Source: an uncultured Chitinophagaceae bacterium
GTDB lineage: Bacteria; Bacteroidota; Bacteroidia; Chitinophagales; Chitinophagaceae
Reading direction: 5' to 3'
Assembly (NCBI GenBank): GCA_937958995.1
Contig: CALGAP010000008.1
Coordinates: 493,054 to 557,053 of the forward strand
DNA: 64,000 nt
Both the position numbers and the translations under genes were made by a program. The notes under the pieces were generated by a model, which saw nothing but the letters and a program-made list of their open reading frames with translations, ran no database searches and was not told where the DNA came from. Below, in pieces: positions 50,915 through 58,623 of the stretch (position 1 is its first letter; each line of letters starts with the position of its first letter).

Positions 50915-53293
50915 CTACACGGCGGGGCGCTGCACATAGGGAAGAATTACCCGGAACAATTCGTCGGGGTTGAAAGGTTTTACTACGATATCGCTGAGGC
51001 CGGCGTCCTTCACCTCTTTCTCCACTTCGGCGGGGAGGCTGGCGGTGAGTGCAATTATGGGTAGCTTTTCGCCACGCTTGCGCAGTTCGCGCGTAGCTTC
51101 AAATCCATCCATCACGGGCATATTGAGGTCCATCAGTATCAGCTGGTATTTCCCCGGCGCCACTTTTTCCAGGGCTTCCACTCCATTGCCCGCAATATCT
51201 ACCTGCGCGCCGCTTTGCTCCAGCAGCGAGCGGGCCACCATTATGTTAAAGGGATTATCTTCTACTACCAGGATCGGCACACCATCCAATTGCTTTGCCA
51301 TTTCCTCGTGTGGCTTCTCCAGCTCTTCACTTATCAATTCATCGGTGAGCGGGAAACTTTGGGTAAAATAAAATTCAGAACCCTTACCCGGTTCGCTCTT
51401 CAATTGCAGCGTAACACCCTGCAGATTGAGAATGCCTTTGATAATGGCCAGTCCAAGACCCGTACCACCATAACTCCGCGACGTAGATGAATCGGCCTGT
51501 GTAAACCGCTCAAAGATCATTTTTTGTTTTTCCGGCGGTATGCCAATACCCGTATCCACTACCCGGAAGTCGATGGTGACCGCGCGCTCTGTCATCGATC
51601 TTACCCGGATGATGAGCTTCACAAATCCCTGCTCCGTAAACTTAATGGCATTGTGCACCAGGTTATTGATCACCTGGCTCAGTCGAGTGGGATCGCCGGT
51701 CACTTTATGCGTCAGCCTCTTGTCGGTTTCCAGGATCAGTTGTATTTGCTTTTCATCAGCCTTATTCTGCAAACCGCCCACAATATTGCGCGCAATGGAA
51801 TTGACATCCATCGGCACCGATTCAAAATTGATCTTACCCGCTTCTATCTTATTGTAGTCGAGAATATCGTTGACGATTGATAGCAAATTATTGGCGGAGA
51901 ATAACAGCACATCGAGATTCTCCTGCTGATCTTTTCGCGGATTGTTGCGCATCAACAAATGCGTCATACCAATTACCGCGTTCAGCGGCGTACGAATTTC
52001 GTGCGACATGGTGCTGAGAAATTCCGTCTTGGCTCTCAATCCCTGCTGCGCTTCTTCTGTAGCCTTTTTCATTGAGTAAGCGAATCGGTACGAAAGCACC
52101 AGCGATTGCAGGAAGAAGAAAAGTACATATCCGGCAAACACCATCACCTTCGGCGGCAATATGAGGCGGAAATAATGCAGGTTGATCACCAGGAATACCA
52201 TCAGCAGCACAGCGCAACTGATCACCGCAAATTTTGCTCCCACGCGCTTATTGCTGACAGCCCTGAGACATACATAAAATGCAAAGCCTATGCACAGGAA
52301 CATAATGATGAGAAATGCATTAATGCCCTGCGTAAAAATGATCGGCGGAGTCACCAGTATCAGCATACCGTAGAAGAGGCAAATACCGGTAATCGCATTC
52401 ACTATCTTCCTGGGTGCGTCTTGCGGGTAAACCCATCGTACATATCGCGAGAACAATGCCACTGCCAGCGCCAGGCAGAGGTATTCAATTTTTATGGTAA
52501 AAAACCAATCCAGTTGCGGATACACCGAATGCAATACATACATGGTAGTACCCACCATGCGATAACTATACACAATGCAGAACAAAGAGAAGTACAAGAT
52601 CGCTTTGTCGCGGTGACCGAAGAGATAAAACCCGAAAAAGAAAAGTCCTCCCATAAAGAGGCATCCTGCCAGCACCAGGTCGAAGGCGCGGTTTTGCCGG
52701 TGATTCACTTCCAGTCTTTCCTTTTCACCAATCGTCATCTGTTTGTATGGACCGCCTTTGCTATGCCAGAAATTAGCCACCTGCAGTGTGAGCCTCAGCG
52801 TGTCTTTATCGGCAGGCAGCACTATGATCTGCGTGGTCCAAAAGGGTATAGCCTCTTCTTTAGTAGCGGCAGGCTTTCCGTTTTTCGACATCAGCGAATC
52901 ATCCACAAACAGGTAGTAGGAGCAGTATGCATCGGGCACTACCAATGCCAGCCGGGGTCGGTTTTGAGGAAGCAAGATGGTAAGGGAATACGTGGCATAA
53001 CCTACGGAAGTAAGCCGCTCTCCGTTCAACTCAAGATCACGCCACAGGTCGGGATAATGGATAAAGTCGGGGGAATAGTTTTGCGTTTCGGAAGGATTTA
53101 AAAGCTTTTTCCAGTAAAAAGCCCATTCACCTTCCAGCAAAGAGGTTTGTTTATTGAAATCAACTGACCGAAGATCGAGCACTCCCTGCCGGGCCCTGGG
53201 TGTTACCTGGCCTGGGTCTTTGGCGCGGCTGAGCTGCGGGGTGAACCCAGCCACCAACAACAAAAACACCATGAGAGCGCGGTACTTTTTCAA
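50915..53293 (-). CDS. Hybrid sensor histidine kinase/response regulator (7TMR-DISM type)
   Basis: A 792-residue protein with signal peptide (to about residue 24), a periplasmic 7TMR-DISMED2-like domain (about 30-170), seven TM helices (about 190-400), HisKA with phospho-His in FLSTMSHEIRTPLNAVIG (about 430), HATPase with N-box INNLVHNAIKF and DTGIGIPPEKQKMIFERF, TGLGLAI, and a receiver (VVEDNPFNIMVARSL, phospho-Asp in LILMDLNMPVMDGF, Lys in VVKPFNPDEL). It would relay phosphate to a separate regulator. Stretch GQVTPRARQ near residue 30 overlaps with a repeat-like sequence. Confidence 0.94.
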   Translation of the reverse strand: MKKYRALMVFLLLVAGFTPQLSRAKDPGQVTPRARQGVLDLRSVDFNKQTSLLEGEWAFYWKKLLNPSETQNYSPDFIHYPDLWRDLELNGERLTSVGYATYSLTILLPQNRPRLALVVPDAYCSYYLFVDDSLMSKNGKPAATKEEAIPFWTTQIIVLPADKDTLRLTLQVANFWHSKGGPYKQMTIGEKERLEVNHRQNRAFDLVLAGCLFMGGLFFFGFYLFGHRDKAILYFSLFCIVYSYRMVGTTMYVLHSVYPQLDWFFTIKIEYLCLALAVALFSRYVRWVYPQDAPRKIVNAITGICLFYGMLILVTPPIIFTQGINAFLIIMFLCIGFAFYVCLRAVSNKRVGAKFAVISCAVLLMVFLVINLHYFRLILPPKVMVFAGYVLFFFLQSLVLSYRFAYSMKKATEEAQQGLRAKTEFLSTMSHEIRTPLNAVIGMTHLLMRNNPRKDQQENLDVLLFSANNLLSIVNDILDYNKIEAGKINFESVPMDVNSIARNIVGGLQNKADEKQIQLILETDKRLTHKVTGDPTRLSQVINNLVHNAIKFTEQGFVKLIIRVRSMTERAVTIDFRVVDTGIGIPPEKQKMIFERFTQADSSTSRSYGGTGLGLAIIKGILNLQGVTLQLKSEPGKGSEFYFTQSFPLTDELISEELEKPHEEMAKQLDGVPILVVEDNPFNIMVARSLLEQSGAQVDIAGNGVEALEKVAPGKYQLILMDLNMPVMDGFEATRELRKRGEKLPIIALTASLPAEVEKEVKDAGLSDIVVKPFNPDELFRVILPYVQRPAV

Positions 53294-53450
53294 AGGATCC
53301 GTGGATTTAGATTTAAGTAATGTAGAACGAAATAACCCCTGAAAAATGATAGGAAAGACAACAAATTGTGGTTAGTTATCCTGAGTTTCCCGGAATTGTT
53401 TTTTTCCTGAATAGTTCCCCGGAAGCGGTATAGGTAAAACCACTTACAAA

Positions 53451-53479
53451 GAAAAAAGCCACCCCGGTTTGGGATGGCT
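53451..53479 (-). terminator. Intrinsic terminator after the OmpA-type gene
   Basis: GCCA(C)CCC pairs with GGG(A)TGGC around GGTTT; on the minus strand TTTTTTC follows. Confidence 0.75.
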
Positions 53480-53502
53480 CCATTATATCAGATTTTTCGT
53501 GA

Positions 53503-54372
53503 TTATACTTTAGGACGCTCCAGCAGTTTGAAGAACTGGTCGAGCTGGGGCAGAATAACGATACGTGTTCTGCGGTTGGCGGCGCGGCCTTCCGAAGTAT
53601 CGTTGGTGGTAACTGGTACATATTCACCGCGGCCCGCTGCTGCCATACGGGATGGCGGCAAGCCATACTCATCCTGCAGAATGCGTACAACCGAAGTAGC
53701 GCGTTTTACGCTCAGGTCCCAGTTGTCGAGCAATACACCGCGTGCATAAGGCACATTGTCGGTATGACCTTCCACCATGAACTCAATATCTGGTTGATTT
53801 TTCAACACGGTGGCCACTTTGCCCAACACCACTTTAGCCTGGTCGGTTACGGTGTAGCTTCCGCTTTTGAAGAGCAGTTTATCGGAAATATCGATATACA
53901 CAACACCTTTATCAATCTTGATATTGATGTCTTCGTCGGCAATATTGCCAATAGCGCCTTTCAGGTTCATCACCAGTGCCATGTTCAGCGAGTCTTTACG
54001 CGCCATGGCCGATTGAAGATCCTGGATATAGGCGTCTTTTGCGCCGATGTTTTCCAGCGATTTCTTGATACTTTCTGCCTGTGATGCGCTGATCACCGAC
54101 AGATCCTGCAGCTGTTTTAAGGCTGCGGTATTATTTTCTTTGAGAAATTCGTTTTGTTGTTTCAGTGAGGCAATTTCACTTTCGAGCAACGCTTTGTTTT
54201 TTGCGTACTCTGCTTTTTCAGCTTCACAGTTTTTCAACTCATTTTGCAGTTGCGTGTAGGAAGCATTCAAACGCTCATACTTTGCCACTTCATCAGCCAG
54301 CTTCTTTTTACTTACGCATGAAAACAATAACATAGAGCAAGCTCCTGTTAGTAACACATGTGTTAATCGCAT
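53503..54372 (-). CDS. OmpA family lipoprotein
   Basis: About 289 residues from the Met that gives MRLTHVLLTGACSMLLFSC, a lipobox start; a longer frame to 54486 is rejected. A long coiled coil follows (YERLNASYTQLQNELKNCEAEKAEYAKNKALLESE..., about 25-110), then the OmpA domain with VEGHTDNVPYARGV, NWDLSVKRATSVVRIL, SRMAAAGRGEYVPVTTND and NRRTRIVILPQL, which binds peptidoglycan. It anchors the outer membrane to the wall. Terminator downstream. Confidence 0.94.
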   Translation of the reverse strand: MRLTHVLLTGACSMLLFSCVSKKKLADEVAKYERLNASYTQLQNELKNCEAEKAEYAKNKALLESEIASLKQQNEFLKENNTAALKQLQDLSVISASQAESIKKSLENIGAKDAYIQDLQSAMARKDSLNMALVMNLKGAIGNIADEDINIKIDKGVVYIDISDKLLFKSGSYTVTDQAKVVLGKVATVLKNQPDIEFMVEGHTDNVPYARGVLLDNWDLSVKRATSVVRILQDEYGLPPSRMAAAGRGEYVPVTTNDTSEGRAANRRTRIVILPQLDQFFKLLERPKV

Positions 54373-54563
54373 ACGTTCTGTTTTAAAATTCGGTTTTAGA
54401 ATCAGGGCCGGGTCACATACCCATGCAGGCCTACCTTTAGCAAGTACTGTGCCTGCAATTTGGTAAAGGTAAATTAACCAGGTCAAAAACCCTGCTATGC
54501 AGTTCTTTGCGCTTGATTTTAAGATGATTTTAAGCCAAAATAATTTTTGTCATGTAAAAAAAT

Positions 54564-54602
54564 AAAAGGCCATTGTGAGCCAGACTGCACAAAGGCCTTT
54601 TA
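54564..54602 (-). terminator. Intrinsic terminator after the DUF4920 gene
   Basis: AAAAGGCC/GGCCTTTT with an inner TTGTG/CACAA extension; T-rich on the minus strand. Confidence 0.75.
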
Positions 54603-54621
54603 GAAAATAAATGATTTTTGC

Positions 54622-55089
54622 CTAGAGTACCAGCACGCCGGCGGCAACAAACTGCACGTCTTTCTTGGGTTTTTTGATCTTGGCGATCTCTTCTTTCGAC
54701 TTGCCAGCGTCTTTTGCGTAGTGTTGCAATTGTTTTACGGAGGTTTCTTTAATGGCTGCCGTACCATCCAGTACCACTTCTTTACCCACTATATCTTTCG
54801 GCATAAAGAAGCCATAGTCTTTAAATTTCACCATCAGGGGTTCGGCGCCGGGTCTTTCTATTTTCATCCAGCAGCCTTTTTCCTGGCATACTTCTACAAC
54901 TTTGCCGGTCACTTTTCCTTCGAATTTCTTGTTGACCATTTTCTTTTCCAGTTCGGTTACCGGCAGTGCTCCATCGGCAGTGGTCCCCGCGCCGTAGGTT
55001 ACGCCTGAAGTAGCTGAAACGGGTTCATCCTGGGCGAAGCCTGCCATAGCAAACACGAATGAGCACACCAGGAGCAATAACTTTTTCAT
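54622..55089 (-). CDS. DUF4920 domain-containing protein
   Basis: A 155-residue exported protein with a signal peptide (MKKLLLLVCSFVFAMAGFAQ). The domain shows the conserved KFEGKVTGKVVEVCQEKGCWMKIER stretch with two cysteines, the FKDYGFFMPKDIVGKEVVL strand and EETSVKQLQHYAKDAGK, as in DUF4920. The cysteines could bind a metal; the role is unknown. Upstream is a 513-bp gap leading to recA. Confidence 0.88.
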   Translation of the reverse strand: MKKLLLLVCSFVFAMAGFAQDEPVSATSGVTYGAGTTADGALPVTELEKKMVNKKFEGKVTGKVVEVCQEKGCWMKIERPGAEPLMVKFKDYGFFMPKDIVGKEVVLDGTAAIKETSVKQLQHYAKDAGKSKEEIAKIKKPKKDVQFVAAGVLVL

Positions 55090-55276
55090 ATCTAATGAGT
55101 TTTTGAATCGGAGGCAAAAATACCACTTTTGGGCTTCATGCGGTTTTTTTCGTGTTTTTTAAAAAATACTACTAACTGGTATTGGCAGTTAATGAATTTT
55201 GTCGTCCCTTTGCTTTCCCGCATGGTTTCAGCCATTGCCTTTTCCTGATGAGTTCTCTACGAAATTTCATGCGGTT

Positions 55277-55311
55277 TTCCCTGCCAAGTCGCACTGGCGG
55301 GGAATTTTTTT
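55277..55311 (+). terminator. Orphan plus-strand terminator upstream of recA
   Basis: TTCCCTGCCA and TGGCGGGGAA pair around AGTCGCAC, followed by TTTTTTT. No plus-strand gene ends before it, so it may end an unannotated small RNA from 55090-55276. Confidence 0.55.
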
Positions 55312-55374
55312 GCTCCTTCGGCGCAAAAAATATTGAATACTGAATTTGAAATTGAATGTGGGCGGGAATGGATG

Positions 55375-55466
55375 GAGTGGGAGGTTGGAACTTGAAGGGG
55401 GAGTGGAATCCGGGGATGAGAGTGGGTTTGGGAGTTGGAATGTGAGGCAGAGTGGAAATCCGGCGA
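55375..55466. repeat. Purine-rich imperfect tandem repeat upstream of recA
   Basis: Two copies of about 45 bp: GAGTGGG..GTTGGAA..GAGTGGAATCCGGGGA (from 55375) and GAGTGGG..GTTGGAA..GAGTGGAAATCCGGCGA (from 55420). G runs at 55397-55401, 55412-55415, 55424-55426 and 55430-55432 form a possible G-quadruplex with loops of 10, 8 and 3. Confidence 0.6.
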
Positions 55467-55502
55467 GGGAAAATTGGGGAAATGGGAATTCCAAAATTGG
55501 AT

Positions 55503-55539
55503 AAAAAAATTAGCGTCGTTGTACTAAAAAAATTAGTGT
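55503..55539 (+). promoter_or_regulatory. Direct repeat AAAAAAATTAGYGT upstream of recA (possible operator)
   Basis: AAAAAAATTAGCGT (55503-55516) and AAAAAAATTAGTGT (55526-55539) are spaced exactly 23 bp apart. The second ends at the candidate -33 element of the recA promoter. Confidence 0.45.
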
Positions 55540-55565
55540 TGATAAGATAATTTTCTCTACCTTTG
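55539..55565 (+). promoter_or_regulatory. recA promoter (Bacteroidota type)
   Basis: TACCTTTG at 55558-55565 is a perfect -7 box. TTG at 55539-55541 is a weak -33 with spacing 16. The transcript leader would be about 30 nt. Confidence 0.6.
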
Positions 55566-55602
55566 GCAAATACCTATTATTGAAAGACAAAAACAAACCA
55601 CT

Positions 55603-56622
55603 ATGTCAGCAAATGAAAAACTTAAGGCCCTTAAGTTGACAATCGACAAAATTGAAAAAGACTTTGGGAAGGGCAGTGTAATGATGATGAACGAAAAATC
55701 ACAGGACCCGATAGAGGTGATATCGACTGGTTCTATTGGGTTGGACTCTGCATTAGGGGTTGGTGGTTTCCCCCGCGGCCGCATCATTGAAATTTACGGT
55801 CCCGAAGCTTCCGGTAAAACAACCATAGCAATTCACGTTATAGCAGAAGCCCAGAAAAAAGGAGGCATGTGCGCAATCATCGACGCAGAGCATGCTTTCG
55901 ATAGTGCTTATGCCCGCAAGCTGGGTGTTGACGTTGACAACCTGCTCATCTCTCAACCCGATTATGGCGAGCAGGGTCTCGAAATCGCCGACCGTCTTAT
56001 TCTCTCCGGCGCCCTCGATGTAGTGGTGATCGACTCAGTAGCTGCCCTGGTACCTAAAGGTGAACTGGAAGGTGAAATGGGCGACAGCAAAATGGGTCTG
56101 CAGGCACGATTGATGTCGCAGGCATTGCGCAAACTCACTGCTACCATCAACAAGACCAACACCATTTGTATTTTCATCAACCAGCTGCGCGAAAAAATTG
56201 GTGTGATGTTCGGTAATCCCGAAACAACCACTGGTGGTAATGCGCTTAAGTTCTACGCATCTGTCCGCCTCGACATTCGCCGCATGGCACAGATCAAAGA
56301 TGGCGATGCAGCCATCGGTAACCGCGTAAAAGTAAAAGTGGTTAAAAACAAAGTGGCTCCTCCTTTCCGTAGTGCAGAATTTGATATTGTATTCGGAGAA
56401 GGCATTTCAAAAACCGGTGAAATCATCGACATGGGTGTTGAACTCGGCATCGTAGGTAAGAGCGGAAGCTGGTTCAGCTACAATGGCGACAAACTCGGCC
56501 AGGGCCGCGATGCAGTAAAACAATTGTTGCTCGATAATCCCGAACTGGCCAACGAAATTGAAACCAAAATCAGGGAGAAGATTAAAGAAATGCAACAGGT
56601 GGCGCAGGTGGCGAAGGATTAA
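55603..56622 (+). CDS. recA: RecA recombinase
   Basis: A 339-residue protein, the standard RecA length. It carries Walker A GPEASGKTT (residues 66-74) and Walker B (VVIDSVAALVP), plus the QPDYGEQGLEIAD, MSQALRKLTA and FINQLREKIGVMFGNPETTTGGNALKFYAS stretches of loops L1 and L2. It binds ssDNA to drive strand exchange and SOS-type signalling. Preceded by a clear promoter and an unusual G-rich region, followed by an intrinsic terminator. Confidence 0.98.
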   Translation: MSANEKLKALKLTIDKIEKDFGKGSVMMMNEKSQDPIEVISTGSIGLDSALGVGGFPRGRIIEIYGPEASGKTTIAIHVIAEAQKKGGMCAIIDAEHAFDSAYARKLGVDVDNLLISQPDYGEQGLEIADRLILSGALDVVVIDSVAALVPKGELEGEMGDSKMGLQARLMSQALRKLTATINKTNTICIFINQLREKIGVMFGNPETTTGGNALKFYASVRLDIRRMAQIKDGDAAIGNRVKVKVVKNKVAPPFRSAEFDIVFGEGISKTGEIIDMGVELGIVGKSGSWFSYNGDKLGQGRDAVKQLLLDNPELANEIETKIREKIKEMQQVAQVAKD

Positions 56623-56696
56623 AGCCGCCGAATCAACCTCGCCCCAAACATTCAAGTTTTTGTTTGTGTTTTTGAATTTAATGGGCTTAGTAAGTC

Positions 56697-56731
56697 AAAA
56701 GTCCCGTCCGGATTTCCGAGACGGGACTTTT
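56697..56731 (+). terminator. recA terminator
   Basis: AAAAGTCCCGTC pairs with GACGGGACTTTT around 11 nt. The two T/A-rich ends suggest partial activity in both directions. Confidence 0.85.
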
Positions 56732-57246
56732 GTTATATCTGTTATATCGTGCAGGTAGTAAGTTCGTTATGGATATAAAATAAAAAAGGGGTCAGAATAG
56801 AAATTCAACCCCGCTTTTAAAATCCAATATCCTATGAAAAACCGCTGTAAAAATAAGGGGCATATTTCAATTGTGCAATACCATTTTGTGGTTATAGTAG
56901 AAATACTATAAAATCTTATCCCGAAGCTGGAATAAAAGCCCTAAAGTCACAATATTAACCGTGTGAAAATAGTCAGGGCAAATTCGATTAAGCTTTAGAG
57001 TTAAGCAAGCGATATATCAGACTGGAACTGCATTTTGTGAAAATCGACTATTAGTGCAGTTTTCCTCTGAAAAACCGAATATGACTTTTTGCTAAAAATG
57101 GGAGGCCTAAAAATTTTGCGTAGTTCTACGCATCGTAAAATATAGCATCCATTGCCCTGAACAGCCACTCAGTTGTTCACGCACAAATCTATCCTTTCAC
57201 CCTCTACTCAACTTCAACATTCCTTGTTCAATTTCAAATTCAATAT
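56732..57246. other. 515-bp AT-rich gap after recA
   Basis: No gene is seen. It contains a ggggtcaga unit (56788-56796), a perfect hairpin TATAGTA-GAAA-TACTATA with a GNRA-type tetraloop (56893-56910), a perfect palindrome TGCGTAG-TT-CTACGCA (57117-57132) and, at 57200-57260, a ttgaaatt/ttcaa-rich tract of the family found at 21.1 and 55.3 kb. It may hold remnants of a small RNA or mobile repeat. Confidence 0.4.
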
Positions 57247-57873
57247 TCAATTCTTCAACAGCTTCTCCTGCGTCACAACGCCGGTGCTTCTGTTATTTAT
57301 TCGCAGGTAATACATCCCCTTTTCAAGCGAAGAAACATTCAGGGTCTGGATACCCTGCAGGCGATTCTGGCTAAGCCTTATCTTACCATTGGCATCCATG
57401 ATCTGGATGTCAAGAGGACCTTCGGAACGAATGATGAGGATATTGTCGACCGGGTTGGGATAAAAGCGGAAGGAGATATCGCCGGCGATCAGTGCCGACA
57501 CAATCTTTGAATAATAGGGACGGCCATCTTCGCCATCGATGCGGATGCGGTACAGGTTGCGGCCCTTGGCCGGTGCGTCGTCCACCCACTCGAAAGATGT
57601 TGCCTGGGCGGACTGCTTCAAAGCAGCCACCATTTCAAAATCGCCACCGCCACTACTGCGCTCCACCACCACGAACTCAGGAGTGAACTGGTTACTGTTT
57701 TTCCAGTTGATGATGACTTTGGAATTATTGCTGACTACAGAAGTGAGATCGGTTATAAAAAGGGAAGAATCAACTGCGGTAAAACCGGCCGCCGGAATCC
57801 TGGTGCTTTCTCCCTGTGCAAAGGCAAATGATGCACAGAGGCAAATACAGTATAATAGTATGCCTTTCTTCAT
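57247..57873 (-). CDS. Secreted protein with T9SS type A sorting domain
   Basis: About 208 residues from the Met that gives MKKGILLYCICLCASFAFAQ; the longer frame to 57915 is rejected. A fibronectin-like strand set (VIINWKNSNQFTPEFVVVER, FEWVDDAPAKGRNLYRIRID) leads to the sorting domain beginning at FYPNPVDNILII and ending in EKLLKN, which would send it through the type IX system. Very short cargo part. Role unknown. Confidence 0.88.
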   Translation of the reverse strand: MKKGILLYCICLCASFAFAQGESTRIPAAGFTAVDSSLFITDLTSVVSNNSKVIINWKNSNQFTPEFVVVERSSGGGDFEMVAALKQSAQATSFEWVDDAPAKGRNLYRIRIDGEDGRPYYSKIVSALIAGDISFRFYPNPVDNILIIRSEGPLDIQIMDANGKIRLSQNRLQGIQTLNVSSLEKGMYYLRINNRSTGVVTQEKLLKN

Positions 57874-58073
57874 CGAATTTAACGGGCGTAAAAAATGGGA
57901 TTGAGTTATCCACAATTTTTATGCCCGAATGTGGAAAACGCATCGCTCTTTTGAAAATTTTTTTTCTGTCGTTAAAGTTTTTTCAAAAACGGAGCTACCT
58001 TTTGGGGTGACGGGGTTGGGGACCCGACATCGAAAACCAAAACTGCCGACAGCAGCCGCAAAAACGCAACCAC

Positions 58074-58532
58074 ATGATCTCAAGCAGGCAACTCAACAGA
58101 CGCAAACGCATCGCCCTTGTGGCGCACGACAATAAGAAAAAAGACCTGATCGACTGGGCCGTTCATAATAAGGTAGAGCTGGCGCGGCACGAGTTGCTGG
58201 CAACCGGCACTACCGGCACTATGCTGGAGGAGAAGCTCGACCGCACCGTCAGGAAGTTGCTGAGTGGTCCGCTGGGCGGCGACCAGCAGATAGGCGCGCT
58301 CATAGCCGCCGGCGAAATCGATATTCTCGTTTTTTTCTGGGATCCTATGGAAGCCCAGCCACACGACAGCGATGTGAAGGCACTGCTGCGCGTGGCCATT
58401 GCGTGGAACTGCATTGTGGCTTGCGACCGCGCTACGGCCGATTTTGTGCTGACCTCTCCCCTTATGCAGGACGAATACCGGGTGCAGATTCCAGATTATA
58501 CGGGCTATCTGCGTCGCAAGATTGATAAGTAA
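58074..58532 (+). CDS. mgsA: Methylglyoxal synthase
   Basis: A 152-residue protein matching MgsA. His19/Asp20 in ALVAHDN, the catalytic Asp70 in SGPLGGDQQIGA, and His97/Asp98/Asp100 in AQPHDSDVKALLR correspond to known catalytic positions. It converts dihydroxyacetone phosphate to methylglyoxal and phosphate, bypassing lower glycolysis when phosphate is short. It precedes uvrB by 91 bp. Confidence 0.95.
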   Translation: MISSRQLNRRKRIALVAHDNKKKDLIDWAVHNKVELARHELLATGTTGTMLEEKLDRTVRKLLSGPLGGDQQIGALIAAGEIDILVFFWDPMEAQPHDSDVKALLRVAIAWNCIVACDRATADFVLTSPLMQDEYRVQIPDYTGYLRRKIDK

Positions 58533-58623
58533 AACACGGCGTTAATTTTCTCGCTACATCCCTCTTTCCATTCCTTTTGCCGGAAGGGTTTTCGTAAATT
58601 TACCGGCTACTTCAAAAAATTTT

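Noticed and set aside
53190..53225. Repeat-like gccctgggtgttacctggcctggg inside the hybrid kinase gene
   Set aside because: It resembles part of the palindrome family, but lacks inverted arms and encodes residues fitting the kinase N-terminus; chance match is likely.
55267..55494. Minus-strand 75-residue frame rich in Pro, Ser and Phe
   Set aside because: It is the complement of the purine-rich tandem repeat; composition is low complexity and it lacks a plausible start context, so it is not treated as a gene.
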